From Pegea sp. RAD2-039 (lineage: Eukaryota; Chordata; Thaliacea; Salpida; Salpidae), in contig JAQGEQ010000175.1 of the NCBI GenBank assembly GCA_034620365.1, positions 2,356,001-2,420,000 of the forward strand: 64,000 bases of DNA, given 5' to 3'. Numbering within the stretch: the stretch's first letter is position 1; each line of letters opens with the position of its first letter. Of this stretch, positions 12,979-26,500 are shown piece after piece. The notes beneath the pieces were generated by a model. It did no database searches. It had not been told where the DNA came from and saw only the letters and a list, made by a program, of their open reading frames with translations. Both the position numbers and the translations under genes were made by a program.

Positions 12979-13038
12979 CGAAGCATCACTCGCTGACTTG
13001 TAGATGAAGTGATCTAGCTTGTACACTTGTTGCTAACA

Positions 13039-16000
13039 ATGTTTAGATTGAATTTAATTATCAGCAGGTTACTTTTGGTAATCGTCGTTTTTTTGCTTCT
13101 GATCTGTCGACCGACTGTTAGCCAAAGCAGGTAAGATACTGGTTTGGTTTCTATCGATGTTTACGTTAGACAATTATATATCTAAACCGGTTCATTATAA
13201 ACAAAGTTAATATCCGATTAATAGAATAAAAATCTTTGTGTTGTTTGTGTATGAAATATCAGCTAAGAATTAAACATTTTTTATTGTAATTGTTAAATAA
13301 TTTTTTTGTTAAAATAGCACTCTAATTTGTTGTTAAGTATTCATGAAAATTGCAATGTAACAATCCGTGATTCATATGGAGTTATCGTGTCACCAAATTA
13401 TCCCGAACACTACGGTCCAAATGCAAACTGTGAATATCGCATAATTGCAGAAGAAGGAAGAAACATTAAACTATCTTTTCGGTGAATAAACTTTTTAATT
13501 TTAGTTTCTAATTACTTACAACTTAACATTGAAAATCTTGTTTAATTAATCTTATGTTAATTCCAAGTTCAATTATATTTTAATTAACCTTTAAATATGT
13601 AAGCAAATTATTGATCAGAACAATAAATTTTGAAATGAAAGCTTTATTTATTGTTACAACTTGTTTAATAAAATATTGTTTTTGTGTGGCTTTTAATTAT
13701 AATAATTTAAAAAAAATGCTTTTTCAGCTCTTATTTTTAATGTTTGTTATTTACAATTAGTCAGTCTTTAAAAGATATTTAGCAAATTATTTCGAAAAAT
13801 ATTTAGACATAGGCTTTGTTTCAGCACGTTTTAAAAAATTAATTTCTGTAAATAAATCATTTTTGACAAACAATTTTTCTAATTAAAATATTTTCAAATT
13901 TTTGAAATCGATAAACAATTTTTTTACTGATATTTCTTAGTATAAATTCTTTTTGTAGTAAATATTTTTCAACTAAAAGAGAATCTTTTAGAATAAAAAT
14001 ATTTTATTTGAGATTGATGTTAATGTTAAAAAAATAACTTTTAAAGTACGAGCAAAATAATTTAAAAAAATACTTATACGAATTTGAAATGAAATCAATA
14101 AAACTTTCACAATTTTTAAATCAATAAAATTAATTGATTGCATTTTAAGAAATGACCAAGTTTATTATAATGTAAAACATTCAAAAAGTTTATTTTAACA
14201 TTATTTGTTTTCTTCAGATTTCTCGATCTTGAACAAACAACAAATTGTTTATATGATAAAATAGAAGTCTTTAATGGATTAACAACATCAAGAGTAAATC
14301 TGGGAACATTCTGTGGCACAATTAGACCTGCTGATACCATTTCAACAACTAATAAAATGTTGCTAAAATTTAAATCTGATGAAAATAAACAAGGACACGG
14401 ATTTTTAGCTGTTTTCAATTCAGTTAGTCCAACAATATCTGGTACGTTAATCAAACAAATTACTGTTTGTTATAAAGTTGATTAATTTATTTGTAACCAA
14501 ATACCTAATTTTTAAAGATTTTTTAAATATTAAAATTATAAAAGTAATCTAATTATAGAAATAATCTGCTTAAAAGCGAAAAATAGTTGATAAAATAAAC
14601 TCTAAATATATTATGAGCTAATCTCTGAAATTATTTTCATAAACTTTATTTATTCCTTTCAACAGTTTTTCACAACTACTTAATTCAATAAATTTTTGTT
14701 TAAATTTTGATTTTTAACTATTCTGAAAAAGCTTGTCACTTGAATTATTTTAATCTCTATATCTCATCTTTTACATAAGTGTAGAAATAGAAAATTTTAA
14801 TCCTTTAAAAATGAAAAGTGCGCTATAATCTGTAGAAGATTACCTCATAGTCATATCGGTTTGATATCAAGCTTGTAAAATATGTCAACTAAGGTTACAT
14901 AGACTTAATTTCAGTCACAGTTAAATAAAATTGATACGTTTCAAATCTACGGAAAAAAGTTATTAATTTTTATTTCCTGGTTTTTATCAAAAGCTATACA
15001 TATAATGTTTAGTTGTTTTGTATTTGTAGAAGGTAACTCCTGCGGAGGTATCTTATCGGAGAATGAGGGATCTTTTCACAGTGTCAACTTTCCAAAATCT
15101 AATTATCCAGATAGCCAATCTTGTATTTGGCATATTAAAGTGTCTACTGATAAAGCAATCGTGTTGAGGTTCACGAAGTTTGCATTGGAGTACTCTTATG
15201 CCTGTAAATATGATGTTGTTACCGTATATGGAAAATTGTATGGAAGTAACAACCTTGAGTGAGTTGAAAAATATTGTAAAAATAGTTTCAATAATGTTAG
15301 ACAATTTCAGTTGTTTGAAAAAGAATTATGGTTATAAAAGTATTTTTATAATTTTTAATCCAAAGTGATTTACATTTTGATGATTTGAAAAAGGATTAAT
15401 CCGTTTATTCATCAACATTTTTTAGGATTTTAGGAAAATATTGCAAACTATCTCAAGTACGCGATCAAATAATTTCAAAAGGGAATGAAATGTTTGTGGC
15501 TATGTCTTCAGATTCTAGTGGTAGTAATGTTGGTTTTTCTGCTTACTACACAACGATACCAGCAACAAGTAATTAATTATCTATTTTTGCTTCCATAAGC
15601 AATTTTAATCGTTTTTTTTTTAATTTTTATAGAAGTAAAATTTGATAGATATTACAAATTGAATTTATTTATTAGTTTTAAACCTACTTAGATACAAAAT
15701 CGAATAAATAAAAATTATGAATAAATGTTTTAGTTCCAGTTACAATAAGTTCAACTCAAATACCATCAACAACAACAACAAGTACAATAGCGACTACAAC
15801 AACAGCTCCAACAACAGCTCCAACAACAACAACTACAACAACAACAACTACAACAACAACAGCTACAACAACAACAACAGCTCCAACAACAACAACAGCT
15901 ACAACTACTACAACAGCAGAAACAACAACATTATCAACAGTTACAACCACTGGCAATTGCGCTGACTATTGCAATGAGATGGCAATAGAAGGACAATGTA

Positions 16001-17744
16001 GTAGCAACTTTTATGGTAAGACGCTTGTATTTTCAATTTCTATTTTTTACGTTTTTGTATCTTAATTGTGCTAATATCAAGCTAATTAAAAACAGTCTTA
16101 AACTAAGATATAGAGGTGTTTTAGTAACAATTTTGAGGTAAACTTAGGCTACATAATTTTGTACCTCTTTTGATTTCAAATCTCGAGTAAACACTTTGAA
16201 AGATCAATTTTACTTTTTACTAACTCACTTTTTTAAAACTTATCTTACTATTATTTATCATAATCATATCTTTATCATAAAATCTAAGTATAAGGTTTTC
16301 ACAATTTGTACAATACTGATTTCTTCTTTTGTAATTTATCAAAATAATCTTTACTTAAAGACCATTTTGTAACGTCAAAAGTAAATGAAACATAACCCAT
16401 GTTTACTTGATCATCAATCATCCCAAATTAAATTCAACTAATCTAAAACAGCTTGAAAGTCTCAAAGAGTGTTTTTTATTACATTCTTACATCACTTGAC
16501 AATACATTCCTTATAACATTAATCTATTGATGATGAGACAATCAATTTGTTTTCAAACCAAATTATGCTTCTCCTAAAATACTGTCGCTTTACTTAGGAT
16601 TTTACAAATTGATGCAAGTCTAGACTAAAAATTAATTTTTTTTAAATACAAATCTTATACAAATATCTTAAATACTTGTTTAATACCAGCATTCGTTTAT
16701 CAAAATAAGGAAACCAACCATATTTAATATCTAACTTTAGAAAATAAATAATTTATAAATTGTTAAATTTAGGTATGATAAATTTAATAAATAATTCTTT
16801 ATTTTGCTCTAGAAACAAATTAGTTTAAAATGTATTGACAAAAAGCTAAAGAATTGATGAAGTCATTTTTAAAATTGAAAATTTTTTGATGATTTAAACT
16901 GTTTCAAATTTTTGTGATTTCTCTTTCATAGATTAAATTTATCTATTTTGAAGTAAGTTTGAAAAATTAATTAGTTTTTAATTACGTTTGTTGCCTAAAC
17001 AAACAATGACAATCAAAAAAATGAAATTTTGTAAATCGTGTTGGGAAATTTGATTTAGAAAAATATTTTACAAGTTTTGTTTTTCAAATTTTCCACCTTT
17101 CAATCTTATAAACATCATTTTTAATCTAAGCTGAAAAACTTGTTTTGATTATAAATCAAAATTGTTTTAAACAAATAACAGTTATCATTTGACCAAATCT
17201 GCCAAAACAAAAGTTTTGAAATTTTTTTAGTTGAAATAACCGATAAATATTTATTTTTTTTTTCATTTAAGAAATTAAAATTAAAAAAAAACTATTTAGA
17301 AGTATTTTTTAAATTATTGATGCAAACTAGATGAAATAATAAAAGTTATCAGCTATTAAACTGTAACAAATTGATGATATTGTTGCAGCTATCTTTGCAA
17401 GAGTTGGTAAAACAAAACAAAAAGCAAATGAGCCAATGAAAGTTCTTCTAATTATACAAAAGACACTAAAATCTCCAAAAGGTTGGACCTTGAAACGAAA
17501 ATCCAGGACATACATGGTAATCCATTGCCCTGCTTGCTATCCTAAACTCGTGATGAAGTCCAGAATAATACTTACTGGTCGAAGTAATAGCCCGTCTGGG
17601 GCAAAATTGTTTGATCCTACTTTTGTTAGTTCTTACAAAAGAAAAGAATATAAAAAAGTTCGTAAAATGCTCTCAGCTTGTCGTAAGAATAAACGACGTC
17701 GAAAAAGAAATCGAAGTAAACGAAATCATGGAGAAACTAACTGA
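13039..17744 (+). CDS. Procollagen C-proteinase enhancer-like (CUB-CUB-Thr linker-NTR), 7 exons
   Basis: Spliced model: 13039-13130, 13338-13481, 14218-14441, 15030-15258, 15426-15568, 15734-16015, 17389-17744; all phases agree, total 489 residues. Exon 1 encodes a signal peptide (hydrophobic run LLLVIVVFLLLIC). Exons 2-3 make CUB1 (SPNYPEHYGPNANCEY; FCGTIRP) and exons 4-5 CUB2 (SCGGILSENEGSF; KYCKLSQ). Exon 6 encodes a ~60-residue linker of almost pure Thr with Ala and Pro, likely O-glycosylated, then begins the C-terminal NTR domain (CADYCNEMAIEGQC) finished in exon 7 with a Lys/Arg-rich end. Two CUBs, a linker and an NTR is exactly the PCOLCE plan; vertebrate PCPEs are secreted glycoproteins that boost BMP-1/tolloid cleavage of procollagen. 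A start at 13039 gives the signal peptide directly. AATAAA signals occur near 17965-17975. Confidence 0.88.
15764..15945 (+). repeat. Coding ACA-triplet repeat (poly-Thr linker)
   Basis: Imperfect array of ACA triplets interrupted by GCT, CCA and ACT, read in frame as Thr with Ala/Pro inside exon 6 of the PCOLCE-like gene. The same tract gives long spurious open frames on both strands. Such an array is expected to vary in length between alleles. Confidence 0.9.
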
Positions 17745-20539
17745 ACATTATTTGATGTTTACTACAAAATATCAAGTAGACGTCTTGAGATGTTTATAGG
17801 CTCTCATTTTATTGAGCTATCTCTTTTAATTGAAACTCTATTTACGTCTCTTAATTTTTTTCTCAAAATTTTCCCTTGAGACCTTCTGCTTACTGCTTTT
17901 ATAGCATGGTTTATGACTTTATTGTTGCAAATTGTACGAGATACAAATTTTACAAATGAAATTATAAATAAAATAAAAGCTAATTTCAGAGTACTAAATC
18001 CTATAATAAGTAAATATTCAGTATAAGATCAATTATTTGCATAGAAAATTACTTCTTAAACTCATAAATGAAATCTTTGCTGTTTATCATTGTTGTAAAA
18101 CTGAACGTCTTTAAATAAATTCACCCAGGCCTTTTTTAAGCGCCGATTTTTTAATGTAGTATTTTAAACTAGATAATTTCTTCAAATGATCTAAATATAC
18201 TTGTTATTCACTGGCTTTTATCTGTTCACAACAACATAACTACGTTGATATTAGCAGACAATTTTTAATGAAAAAAGTTTATAGACAGGATGACAAACTT
18301 ATAATAAGCCAACGCATCAATGGAAGTTTTTCAGTTTTATTGTGTTGTAAGTCTTATAAAAATCTTAGATATTAAAGTAGTAATATTTTAAGTAGTTTCC
18401 TAAGTTTACAATCAATTGTAATTTAGTTTAAAACTAGTTATAAACATATATGATCAAATTATACTTTGGTAATATAAACAAATGTCCAGCATTGTGCTGC
18501 CAGCAAAACATGTCTGAATTGTAAAGAGAGCACAACTTGAAGCTTATCAATTAAATAATAAATTAGTGAATCACTAGACAGCTCGGCTGCAAACATTTTG
18601 CAAATGCAAAGTCAACAAACTGTTTGCAACTAGATCATTTTTTAAAGCGATCTAACGGTTATATTTATCAGAAAAAGTATAAATTTAATTGACTTTTTTA
18701 AAGTTTAACATTTTTCAAATTTTATGTTTTAAATGAACTTACATACTTTATACGTATATATTTAATCATGAATAAGAAATAAAAATGTTTAGTTAGCTCA
18801 ATACAAATTTGAAGTTATTATCAAAATACTTATTTGAATAATTATAGAAAGGGTTTTCCTTCTAACAGCAACTATTCTAAATTATATTTGATTTGCTGCC
18901 AAGTTTAACTTTAAGTTGCTGCTTGAAATTACCTGGTGGCAAAAAGTTAAGTTAGACTACTGAAAACATTAGATGTTTAAAAATGAAAAAATGTTATAGA
19001 AGTATCTAAGAAGCTGGTTATTTTCAAAACGTTGATTAAAATATTTCTCGAGTTTTCTGGTTTCAAATTTCCATCTTGGTCTTAATATTACTGATTTCTT
19101 TTAAAAAGTTAGACTAGATATTTCGAAATATTTTTTTGAAAATTAAAAAGATATAATTCTAGCGTTGATATCGAAAACTTGACAAGTAACTAAACTATGC
19201 AAAAGTAACAACAATCATTTCACTCACATTAAACTCTATTGCAATCTGTATTGTGAGCTTTTTCCTCAGTTTTATATTTATGTATCCGATTTTTAAAGCA
19301 AAGAATATGATTTGCTCATAATTATTTAAAGATTGTTAGAATTAATAGTTTATTGTATACTTGTAATTACTTGTAGCTTAGTTACTTTTAAAACTTTATT
19401 TTAAAACCTCAAACAATTGTGTGGCTAGTAAAGCTTTAATTTTCACTTTGCTGTATCAACTATATGTTTCTGCACCTTTACTCACATTATAAGTGCGAAA
19501 TATAGTTAAATAGTAATAACTTTTTAGTCAATATAAATTTTAAACTATTATTACGGCAAAAAATTTGATATTTCATTCTTTGAATAGAAAACACCAAATT
19601 AGTTGTCTTATAATAAAGATAAAGAGACTAACTGAATCATTATGAGTATCCTAAGAAAATCATGAAACGTATTTAAGATGTTTGAAAAAATTTGGAAAAG
19701 ATTAAATAAATTCCAAAACCTTTATGAGTTTTTGACATCTAAGAGAGTTTGTCAAAAGGAACAATTTACAAAAGTCATTTTAATTTTTGATTAAGTAAGA
19801 TCCATAGCTAAGATTTATATTTCAGAAAAACATAACAAAAGTACAAAAAAAATGTGCTCTGTAGAAACCATATTACGTGAATTAGCTATCTTAAAAGAAA
19901 TCTCTACTCTATGAATTGCTTCTCAACAACTTTTGATCAAATCTGAAAGCCACTAAAATAGTTTTGGTCATTTCTACTTGAGTAGCATCAGAAACATGAT
20001 GAAAATATGTGTAATGCTTATAGAAAAGTTTAAGTAAATCATTTATGATTAAAATGTTTCTATTACTTTATTTGTTTTAATTATTTTAATTTTAAATAAA
20101 ATATTTTTAAATCGACTTGTAGCAAGTTTTCATAATAATTTATCTCTTTTCTACCTTGAAAAATAATCATGATGAAACTTATATTTGAAAATTTACTCAA
20201 CGTGAAATATAAAGAAAAATATTGAAGAAAGTGAACAATAAATTAATTTTATCGAACATAGATAATAAAAAGTAAAAATTGATAAGTATTCGAGAAAATT
20301 ACAACACAAAAAACAAGTAGAAAGTTAATGAATCAACATTTAATGTGAACCTCAAAATTTAAACCGCTAAATAATTGAAAATAGTTTAAAAAAAAGATTG
20401 AAATTTGAAACAATACAGTTACTACTCATTTTAATAACAAGGAAAAAATGTTTAAACGCAAAAAGTACGCAAAAAAAATTTTTTTTAACTTTGTTTAAAA
20501 GATATTCAAAATAATATTTATCAGAATAATCAAATAATT
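17745..20539. other. Intergenic region between convergent genes
   Basis: Lies between the 3' ends of the PCOLCE-like gene (plus) and the 23-exon gene (minus), so it holds two 3' UTRs. AATAAA words near 17965 could end the first. No open frame with recognisable content. Confidence 0.6.
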
Positions 20540-23500
20540 TTAAAGTTTAAAACATCGCAGAGAGAAAAAGTTTAAAAAGTATCTAAGGTGTAGACATTGA
20601 TCTGAATAATTTATCTTCAAATAATCTTTGGCTTCTACATCACCATTAAAGGCTCTCACTTTAATAAGATTTAAAAGGTCTTCAGGCTTTAATTCACTTC
20701 CATCATTTGCACTAAACGACAAACTCTGAAATTGATTAATCTTTGGTTACAACTTTGTTATATTGTGTAAAGCATCGAAGCAAAAAGAATTTTTAAACTT
20801 ATCAAAAACATCTTCTAGAAATTATTAAAAGTTGATCTTAAAAATTCTGAAGCAACATACTGAGTTAGACAGGTCAGTAAAAATGTAAAAATGATTTTCA
20901 TCACAATGAAACTGGTTTTCATCTTCCACAATCTCTACATTTGGAAAGGATTCATTTTCACTAATATCACTTTTATTTTCTACACATGGAAAAAAAACGT
21001 AAAATTTTTAAATACTTTCATAAATTTGGAAAAAAATAATAAACTAATAAATACTCAAGACCCACCTTCATTAGATAAATTATCATCCATATTGAACTGA
21101 AGCAGGGAAGGGAGTTGAGTAATAGTTCTACGAACAGAGTTTAGTTGCAAGATGTTAGCGTTTAACATTGATTGGCATAAATCAGAAATTTCTGAAAAAC
21201 AAACATTGATAATTTTCTATCATAACTTTTTTGTTTACATTTTATTACTTAACAAAACTACATTGTGCTTGCTGCTATTTAGACTTTGATTTATAAACAG
21301 TAAAGGAAGTACTTGATTGCAAACTGAAAATATTCACCTTCTGTAGACGTTAAATCCTTTTCAATTCCTTTTTTATAATTGAAAAGAAGTGATATCAGTT
21401 GTGTGCCACTAAACGATTTACTTTTTCTAATCAAATATCTGATTTCTTTTGAGGTCAAAAATGATGTTATTAAATCCTGAAATTTAAATAAATAAATGAA
21501 AGAAATTTCGATTTCAATGAAAATATTATTTAACCTGATGTTGTAGGTTTTCAAGCACATTTAACACAACATATGTTGGCATCAAGTATATTTCTAACAT
21601 GGATAACGTAGAAAGAATTTGATTATTCATATCAGGCACTTTGTTGTGAAACTTGGTAAAAACTTGCAACGTCTTTCGAAAAAGTATCATGAGGTAGAAA
21701 GCAAGTGAAGGATGTCTGTTTCGATGAATTTGTAGTTGATCTACTTGCTCACAGAAGCTCTACAAAAAGTTTGAAATTTACAAAGTTGCAAGATTCATTA
21801 TTATTTTAGTTGACATTTTATAGAAATAAACAAAACTATTTTTGGTACTTGAACAAAATCTGTCCATATTCGTTTCCAGATTCTACTTCTAGCTGATGAA
21901 TGACAAGACTTGATTCTTATCAGAGATCGATTAATGGTGGAGGTAAAAACCCGAAAGCAGTTTTCACAGCTACTGATAGTATTTGAAAATGATGAAGATG
22001 GTTGAAAATTGGTGAAAAAGGAAGGTTGAAGAACAAGTCGAAGTTTGGAATGAATTCGTTTTATAGATATAAACAAGTAGATTTCGATTGTTGAAGTTAT
22101 TTTTTGCTCCAACAATTGATTAACTTGATCCTGTAAAAGGTGAGTTTGGATGTATATCAGTAAATACATCTTACAATTGATTCAATAATTTATTTATAAA
22201 AATCTTTTTTCAAACTTTTATAAGTTTTAATAATTCAAAAAAGGTGATTGTGCTTCATGAGATAAAACTTTTTTTTTAAATATACCAAATTATTTATAGA
22301 ATGAAATTAAAACTTACTTCAATTACATTGAAGACATTAATATCTTCTTGAGACTGCGATCGGATCGAAGAAATTGTTGTGTCTTCACTGATTTCATCTT
22401 CCAAACATACTTTTGACATCATCATTTTTCTGAAAGATGGTTTCAAAAAATTTTCATTTAAAGAAGTTCTTCTTTTAAATGATTTATTCAATTTGTTTTT
22501 AGGAATATTTTTTTCAGAAAAACTTCTTCTTATCTCTTTTTTCTGCAAAATATTTAAACTTTTTTTACATCTTTTAACAAAAACGTATTTTACAAGACTA
22601 ACTTTCAACAGATTTGAGTTTTTAGTTGTAAGTGATGTTAGACTCCAGATATGATCTAAGCCATTTTTTAAGATCAACAAATTGTTGATACGTAATTTAA
22701 TCTAAAAGAATTGAAGAACAATTTAAAACTTAGAAGAACAAAATTAAAAACAAATTTGTAACTACAGCTGTCTAATTATTATAAAATCCTGTATATAAAT
22801 TGTTATCATCTTCAAGACTACATGTTAAGAATACATAAGACTTATGTTATAAAAAGCAACTATAATTTAACCTTAGAAAGTATCTTATTCTTTTTTGTGA
22901 TGTCCTCATGATTTTTGTAAAAGTTTGAACGCCTGTTTTAAATAAAATAATTGAGCAAGCAACTTTGAAAACACCATATAATAGTATCATCTCAAAGATT
23001 TTACCTCTGGCTGCTTAAGTTTTCCATTTGATGTAGTGTAGATATTTTTAAATCCTTTGGTAAAATTTTGAAAATTTGTTTCATTGATACTGAGGCATAT
23101 TGATTAATTGAAGAGCTTATAATCTAAATGAAATAAGGAAATGAATTACAAACTAAAAAGTTAATTAGGAGTTAAGCTTATCTTATTTTAGTATTAAATA
23201 AAATTATTTTATTATTTAAGTATTAATTTAGTAGTATATAATAAAGCATATATCTATTTCGTTAATTTTGTCAATTCAAATGCTCTACACATTTACTAAA
23301 AAATTTTAGTTTAATTATTTTTTGAAACTATTTATAAAAATCTTCTTTTTCATTTTGATTTTTATATTGGACTTTGATGTCCTGTTCTTTTTAATTTGGT
23401 AATTTGTAAAATACGTACAGCTATAAATGCACGAGAGTAAATAAACAAAGTACAAAGTACGCTGTTTGTTATTAATTCATAATTATATAGTTAAAAACAA

Positions 23501-26500
23501 ATAGACTCGATGAAAGTTTGTGTACTTTTGTATCTTACTCTGACTTACTATTGCAAGTTGTTTGTTGAAAGCAAGAACATTTTCTTTTTGGACGTCTTCA
23601 CTATCCGATGTATAAATTCGGGAACAAGTGTTTGAAATTGCTGATAAAAATCTACGACAAATTATTCAAATTAAATCTTTAAATTTGCCACAACCTTTCT
23701 TTCACCTATTAATTAAAACAAGAAATCGTATAAGAGAATGTGAACATGTAGAAGAAGACTCGTCTGTTCTATCAGTCTTCTTCAGATTACTTTTATAAGA
23801 GATATAAGAAACATCAGTTAAGCTGCAACTTTTTATGGAAGACACAGTAGATGTCAACGATTGCTCAGCTTCAGATTTAAAGAGTTTAGTGTTCTGAAAA
23901 TCTTGAATATTAAAAAAATTGGATTAAATTCTTTAAACTTTTATGTACTTTACACTTATTTTCATTATTTAATGCTGGAGGTAAGGTAGTTGAAGAAGAC
24001 GGATTTAATTGAAGAGCTTGAATATTTACAAGTGTGTCATTTATAAAACATCTAATAATCAATTTTCTTAAAATCGTTTCAATTTGGTCGAAACTCTGCA
24101 TTAGAATTTGATGGTATACAGATTTCCAATTCAACTTTTGATCTTCTTTTACTTTTTCATGTTTATTGTATTTGAAAATCAGTTTTTCTAAAACTTCAAA
24201 CCTGTGATAGTTCAAGAATTAATTTTTGTGTCATAGAAAAAAGCTAAAAAAAAGTTCTCACTTTTTGGGTAGAGCTAAAATTATAGTGATGTTTAAGTAA
24301 GATCTTTCTGAGATCATGATATTGATGTGCTGATTCAAATCTTTTACAGCACATTCCATAATCTGCTTACAGAATATCAGTGATGCAGTCTCTTCATCAA
24401 GATAACGAGCAAAAAGACTCTTTGAGTTATTCCCTCGATGGTTGTAAAAAGAAGCAATAGATGACACTAGGAGGCGATAAAGAGTAGAGGGTGAAATTAT
24501 TTTTTTGTTCTCCTTATTTTCATCAGATAAAAATTTCTCTCTTTTTTGTAAATATTCTTCAACCACAGAAATTCTAAAAATATTTTGATAAATTGAACTT
24601 ATTCTATTTTAATAATCGAATATCAATATAAATAATTATTAAACATAAAGATCATTTATTTCGAACCAGCTCATCTAAAACGTCCTCACTATAGAAATAG
24701 AGTTGAACTACAATATGTTATTTTGTGGAGATTCCTACTTTGCTGAAAATTTAAATTAACTGCTACTCTTTTCAACTCTTTTTAACTGCTTTGAAGTTTG
24801 TTGTAGCACGTGTTCTATTATATAAGCTAAATGCAACTTCATTATACAAATATTGCATAAAATTATCTCATGACTATTGCAAATAATAATGATAAGAAAA
24901 ATAAATTAATGATTAAGTAAATAGACGTAGTTGTAAAATAGTTTAAAAATATTTCAAAACTAACAGGTCAAAAGTTTGTTGTTGAAAAATTATACAAACA
25001 AAGTAATTAAAGATTTGAGAAGTAACAAAAATGAAATTACCTAAACCAAGAATCTAAGCAACTGGGATAATCAGAAGAAAAACTTGAGGTGAAAAACTGT
25101 TGCAGACTGTGGCAGGAATGAATGAGTGATAATGCATGAGATATCTCTTCAGTTGTAGGTCTCCACGTCGATTGCAATTTTGTCATTTTGGTTTTCAGCT
25201 TCGAAATAATTTTTTCTACAAAATGCATTTCTTTCTAAGAGATTTCGACAAAGAAAATTTTGACTTTACTTTTAATTCATTATAACAATTGTTTTAAGGA
25301 TTTTTTAAGAATAAAAACAAACTATTTTCACATTTCTGCATTCAACAAAAAAACTAATTCTTTCTTGGTGTAAAAGCTTCAAGATTATTACATAGATACG
25401 CTAATAAAGTTGACAGTTTATTAAGTTTCAGACTAGCTACTTGTCCCAGACGTACTTCAACTTATAAATGTAATACAATTTTAGAGCAAATATTATTTTG
25501 TAACATGATTTATGACTAGTCGATAATCAATTAGTTAAATCCACTAATGAATTATTTTAATCTAAATATGTTACCTGATGTATAAAGTAAAATTCTGCGG
25601 TCTTCTTTCAAAATAAAAGTATCACCAGAATTTAACATTTCTAAGATGATGGTATACTATAAAAAGAATAAAAAACGATTAAAGTTCAAAGAGAAGTAGA
25701 GATAAGATAAAGATTCAAGTAACCTGATATGATGCCTCATTCAAAAATGTGAATTCACAGATATCTAAGTAGTTTATTAGAGTTTGAAGATATAATACAC
25801 GCTGAGTCAGCTCACTGATTCGGTATCTAAGAGCAAACTCTGAAAGAAGATGAAGTGCTTCATGACTGAGTAAAGAAAATGTGTTCTCATTTCGCTTTTC
25901 TTCAAGTTCAAAAGTTATTATCTAAAAAACTTGATAATTTAGCATGATTAGATGAGATATTTATATAAAACCTTTTGAAGTAGAAAAACGTATTCAGAGA
26001 CATAATTAGTTTCTATAAATGACATCTCCATTTCAGGGACATCTTCACAACAATTTGAATTAGAAAACAGTTTTAAATTTTCCTCTATCTTCCTTTTTTC
26101 GTGTCTTTTCCACATCTCATAATCATTTCTGCTCTGTAAATGAATGTAAAGTCAGCAAAAAATATTTCTAAAAGATTATTTTAGAGTTGTTAAAGTGAAA
26201 CTAACTAAGAAATTTTTGTCATTATAATAAACCGATGTATTCATGTTCAAAATTTCCATTTGAAAATGTAGTTGACTTAACAGGAACTTAGTGAATCCCT
26301 TCGCTTGACCTCCGTGTGAAAGTAACATCATCTGATATTGGTTGTGTTTCTCTCTTGTGATTGGTTTAAATATCTTTAGAGTATATTCAGAAAGTTTCAA
26401 GGAATTTTTTCTAAAATAAATGTAGATAAAAAGTGAGTAAACATTTAACCAAGAGCTTACTGCCAATCCAAAAGACAACAGTCGTTCTTATCATCTAAAA

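Larger units (their letters stand above)
12142..13038. other. Intergenic region between the KLHL and PCOLCE-like genes
   Basis: The left part is the KLHL 3' UTR with AATAAA-type signals. The right ~170 bp (about 12870-13038) is GC-richer than its surroundings and holds the likely core promoter and 5' UTR of the PCOLCE-like gene. No additional open frame is supported. Confidence 0.55.

Noticed and set aside
15756..15956. Antisense 66-codon Val-rich frame
   Set aside because: It is the complement of the ACA repeat in the PCOLCE-like exon. Low complexity alone keeps it open.
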